Below, in pieces: positions 6,708-7,529 of a stretch of DNA of 7,529 bases. The stretch is from JAVWGW01 sp036651575 (GTDB lineage: Bacteria > Actinomycetota > Coriobacteriia > Coriobacteriales > Eggerthellaceae), in contig JAVVXN010000058.1 in the NCBI GenBank assembly GCA_036651575.1, positions 1 to 7,529 of the forward strand, given 5' to 3'. Position 1 is the first letter of the stretch; the number at the start of each line of letters is the position of its first letter. The notes below the pieces were generated by a model that ran no database searches, was not told where the DNA came from, and saw nothing but the letters and a program-made list of their open reading frames with translations. The position numbers were made by a program, and so were the translations under genes.

Positions 6708-7529
6708 CTACAATGTCTCCAACGGTGCGGTAATCTTTCGAAAGCGTGCGTTGTCGGTGCACTCTTGCCACACGGCGGAGGAAAACACCCTGTCTTTCAT
6801 GTCCTTTTGCAGCATTTCGCCTACCGACACTTCGTAAAGTTGCTGGTCGGAGCTGCTTAATTTTGGGCTCAATACCGCGTCCAGCTTATCAAACAGACCT
6901 CGTTTCCCCATCGTGGGATCTGATTTGAGTATCCGCTCATCGGTCGCATAGGCGACGTAGTGCTCCAGGTGGTTGAGGGCGCACTCCTCGTTGCCCATCT
7001 GCTTGTAAGCCGTTGCGGCATTGATCTGCAAACCAAGCCCCTGCACCGGGTTAAGCACATCGAGATCGAAAGCGTCAACCATTGCCTCTGCCGCAACAAC
7101 CAGGGCATCAACTCGCGTTTTGTCGTTGGGGCAGAGCAGTATCTGGGCTGAGCAGCCATTCATAACTTCCATGATTCCCCAAAACACTGATTCTTGATAG
7201 GTTTTCAAGGCAGCTTCGTGGTTGCCCGCCTGCTCGTAAGCATTTGCGAGCATCGCATCGATTGGCGAAGACTGTGAGCGCATATCGCCCAACAAGGCAA
7301 TCGCATCATCAAAATTTTCAAGCATGATAAAGCTTGTTGCGCGCAAGAGATCTGCTTGTTCCCGATACTCTTTTTCATCAGCATTTTCCTCAACGCGCGC
7401 AAGAAGCTCCAGGGATTTTTCCAGTAAAATCTGCTGATGCGCCTCATCGACAGCAGCGCGGTTGATCAAGACCATCACAACCTGAAGCAGCAACGGCCAA
7501 CACGAAGCGTAATCTCTTACCGAATTCAA
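6708..7529 (-). CDS. TPR-repeat protein, probably C-terminal part of an HTH regulator (partial)
   Basis: The frame is open to the right edge, so the N-terminus lies outside the window; 273 residues are visible. The TTG at the very edge should not be taken as the start. The sequence is mostly helical with two clear TPR-like units, LANAYEQAGNHEAALKTYQ (94-112) and NAATAYKQMGNEECALNHL (170-188), plus an earlier helical pair around 55-83. The tail, LLYEVSVGEML-like to the end, resembles the closing segment of Gram-positive XRE-type regulators in which an N-terminal HTH is followed by TPRs that bind peptides or partner proteins. The TPR character is seen; the HTH and the regulatory role are inferred from memory of that architecture. 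It converges on the small plus-strand gene and could be its regulator, though nothing shows this. Confidence 0.75.
   Translation of the reverse strand: MNSVRDYASCWPLLLQVVMVLINRAAVDEAHQQILLEKSLELLARVEENADEKEYREQADLLRATSFIMLENFDDAIALLGDMRSQSSPIDAMLANAYEQAGNHEAALKTYQESVFWGIMEVMNGCSAQILLCPNDKTRVDALVVAAEAMVDAFDLDVLNPVQGLGLQINAATAYKQMGNEECALNHLEHYVAYATDERILKSDPTMGKRGLFDKLDAVLSPKLSSSDQQLYEVSVGEMLQKDMKDRVFSSAVWQECTDNARFRKITAPLETL

Overview
The window looks like a housekeeping region from a moderate-GC actinobacterium of the class Coriobacteriia, probably family Eggerthellaceae; a Cryptobacterium-like genome would fit the roughly 50% GC. This rests on protein character: a trigger factor whose ribosome-docking loop is diverged in a way I associate with Coriobacteriia, an Ala/Pro/Val-rich tail on ribosomal protein S2, and a divergent EF-G paralogue. 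I could not test it by search. Almost all coding is on the minus strand and belongs to protein synthesis and nascent-chain folding.

Read in the direction of transcription (right to left): an EF-G-like translational GTPase (5811-3739), then trigger factor tig (3629-2334), which ends at a strong intrinsic terminator (2289-2242). Next is a separate rpsB-tsf unit (ribosomal protein S2 and elongation factor Ts; 2014-1211 and 1129-257) with a good sigma-70-type promoter, a foldable leader of about 105 nt and a perfect hairpin between the two genes. The EF-G-like gene has a 10-bp inverted repeat in its leader and no promoter I can assign.

The left end (1-256), downstream of tsf, has no credible gene. 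It carries two imperfect tandem copies of a hairpin-forming unit, then a 120-bp palindromic element with 14-bp imperfect terminal inverted repeats flanked by GTCA on both sides. Every wobble pair in that element's fold is G-U only when read as plus-strand RNA.

The right side (5812-7529) starts with a gene-poor stretch of about 570 bp. It contains a perfect 20-nt operator-like palindrome overlapping the -35 of a possible plus-strand promoter, a possible structured leader, and a 58-codon plus-strand gene (6381-6557). This small gene has a good ribosome-binding site, C-rich codon third positions and a 16-bp terminator stem behind it. I do not recognise the product. A convergent minus-strand gene, cut by the window edge, encodes a TPR-repeat protein that is probably the C-terminal part of an HTH regulator.

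The most interesting items are the unrecognised small gene with its apparently controlled promoter, the MITE-like structured element after tsf, the rpsB leader, and the substitutions at conserved positions of the EF-G-like GTPase and the trigger factor docking loop.
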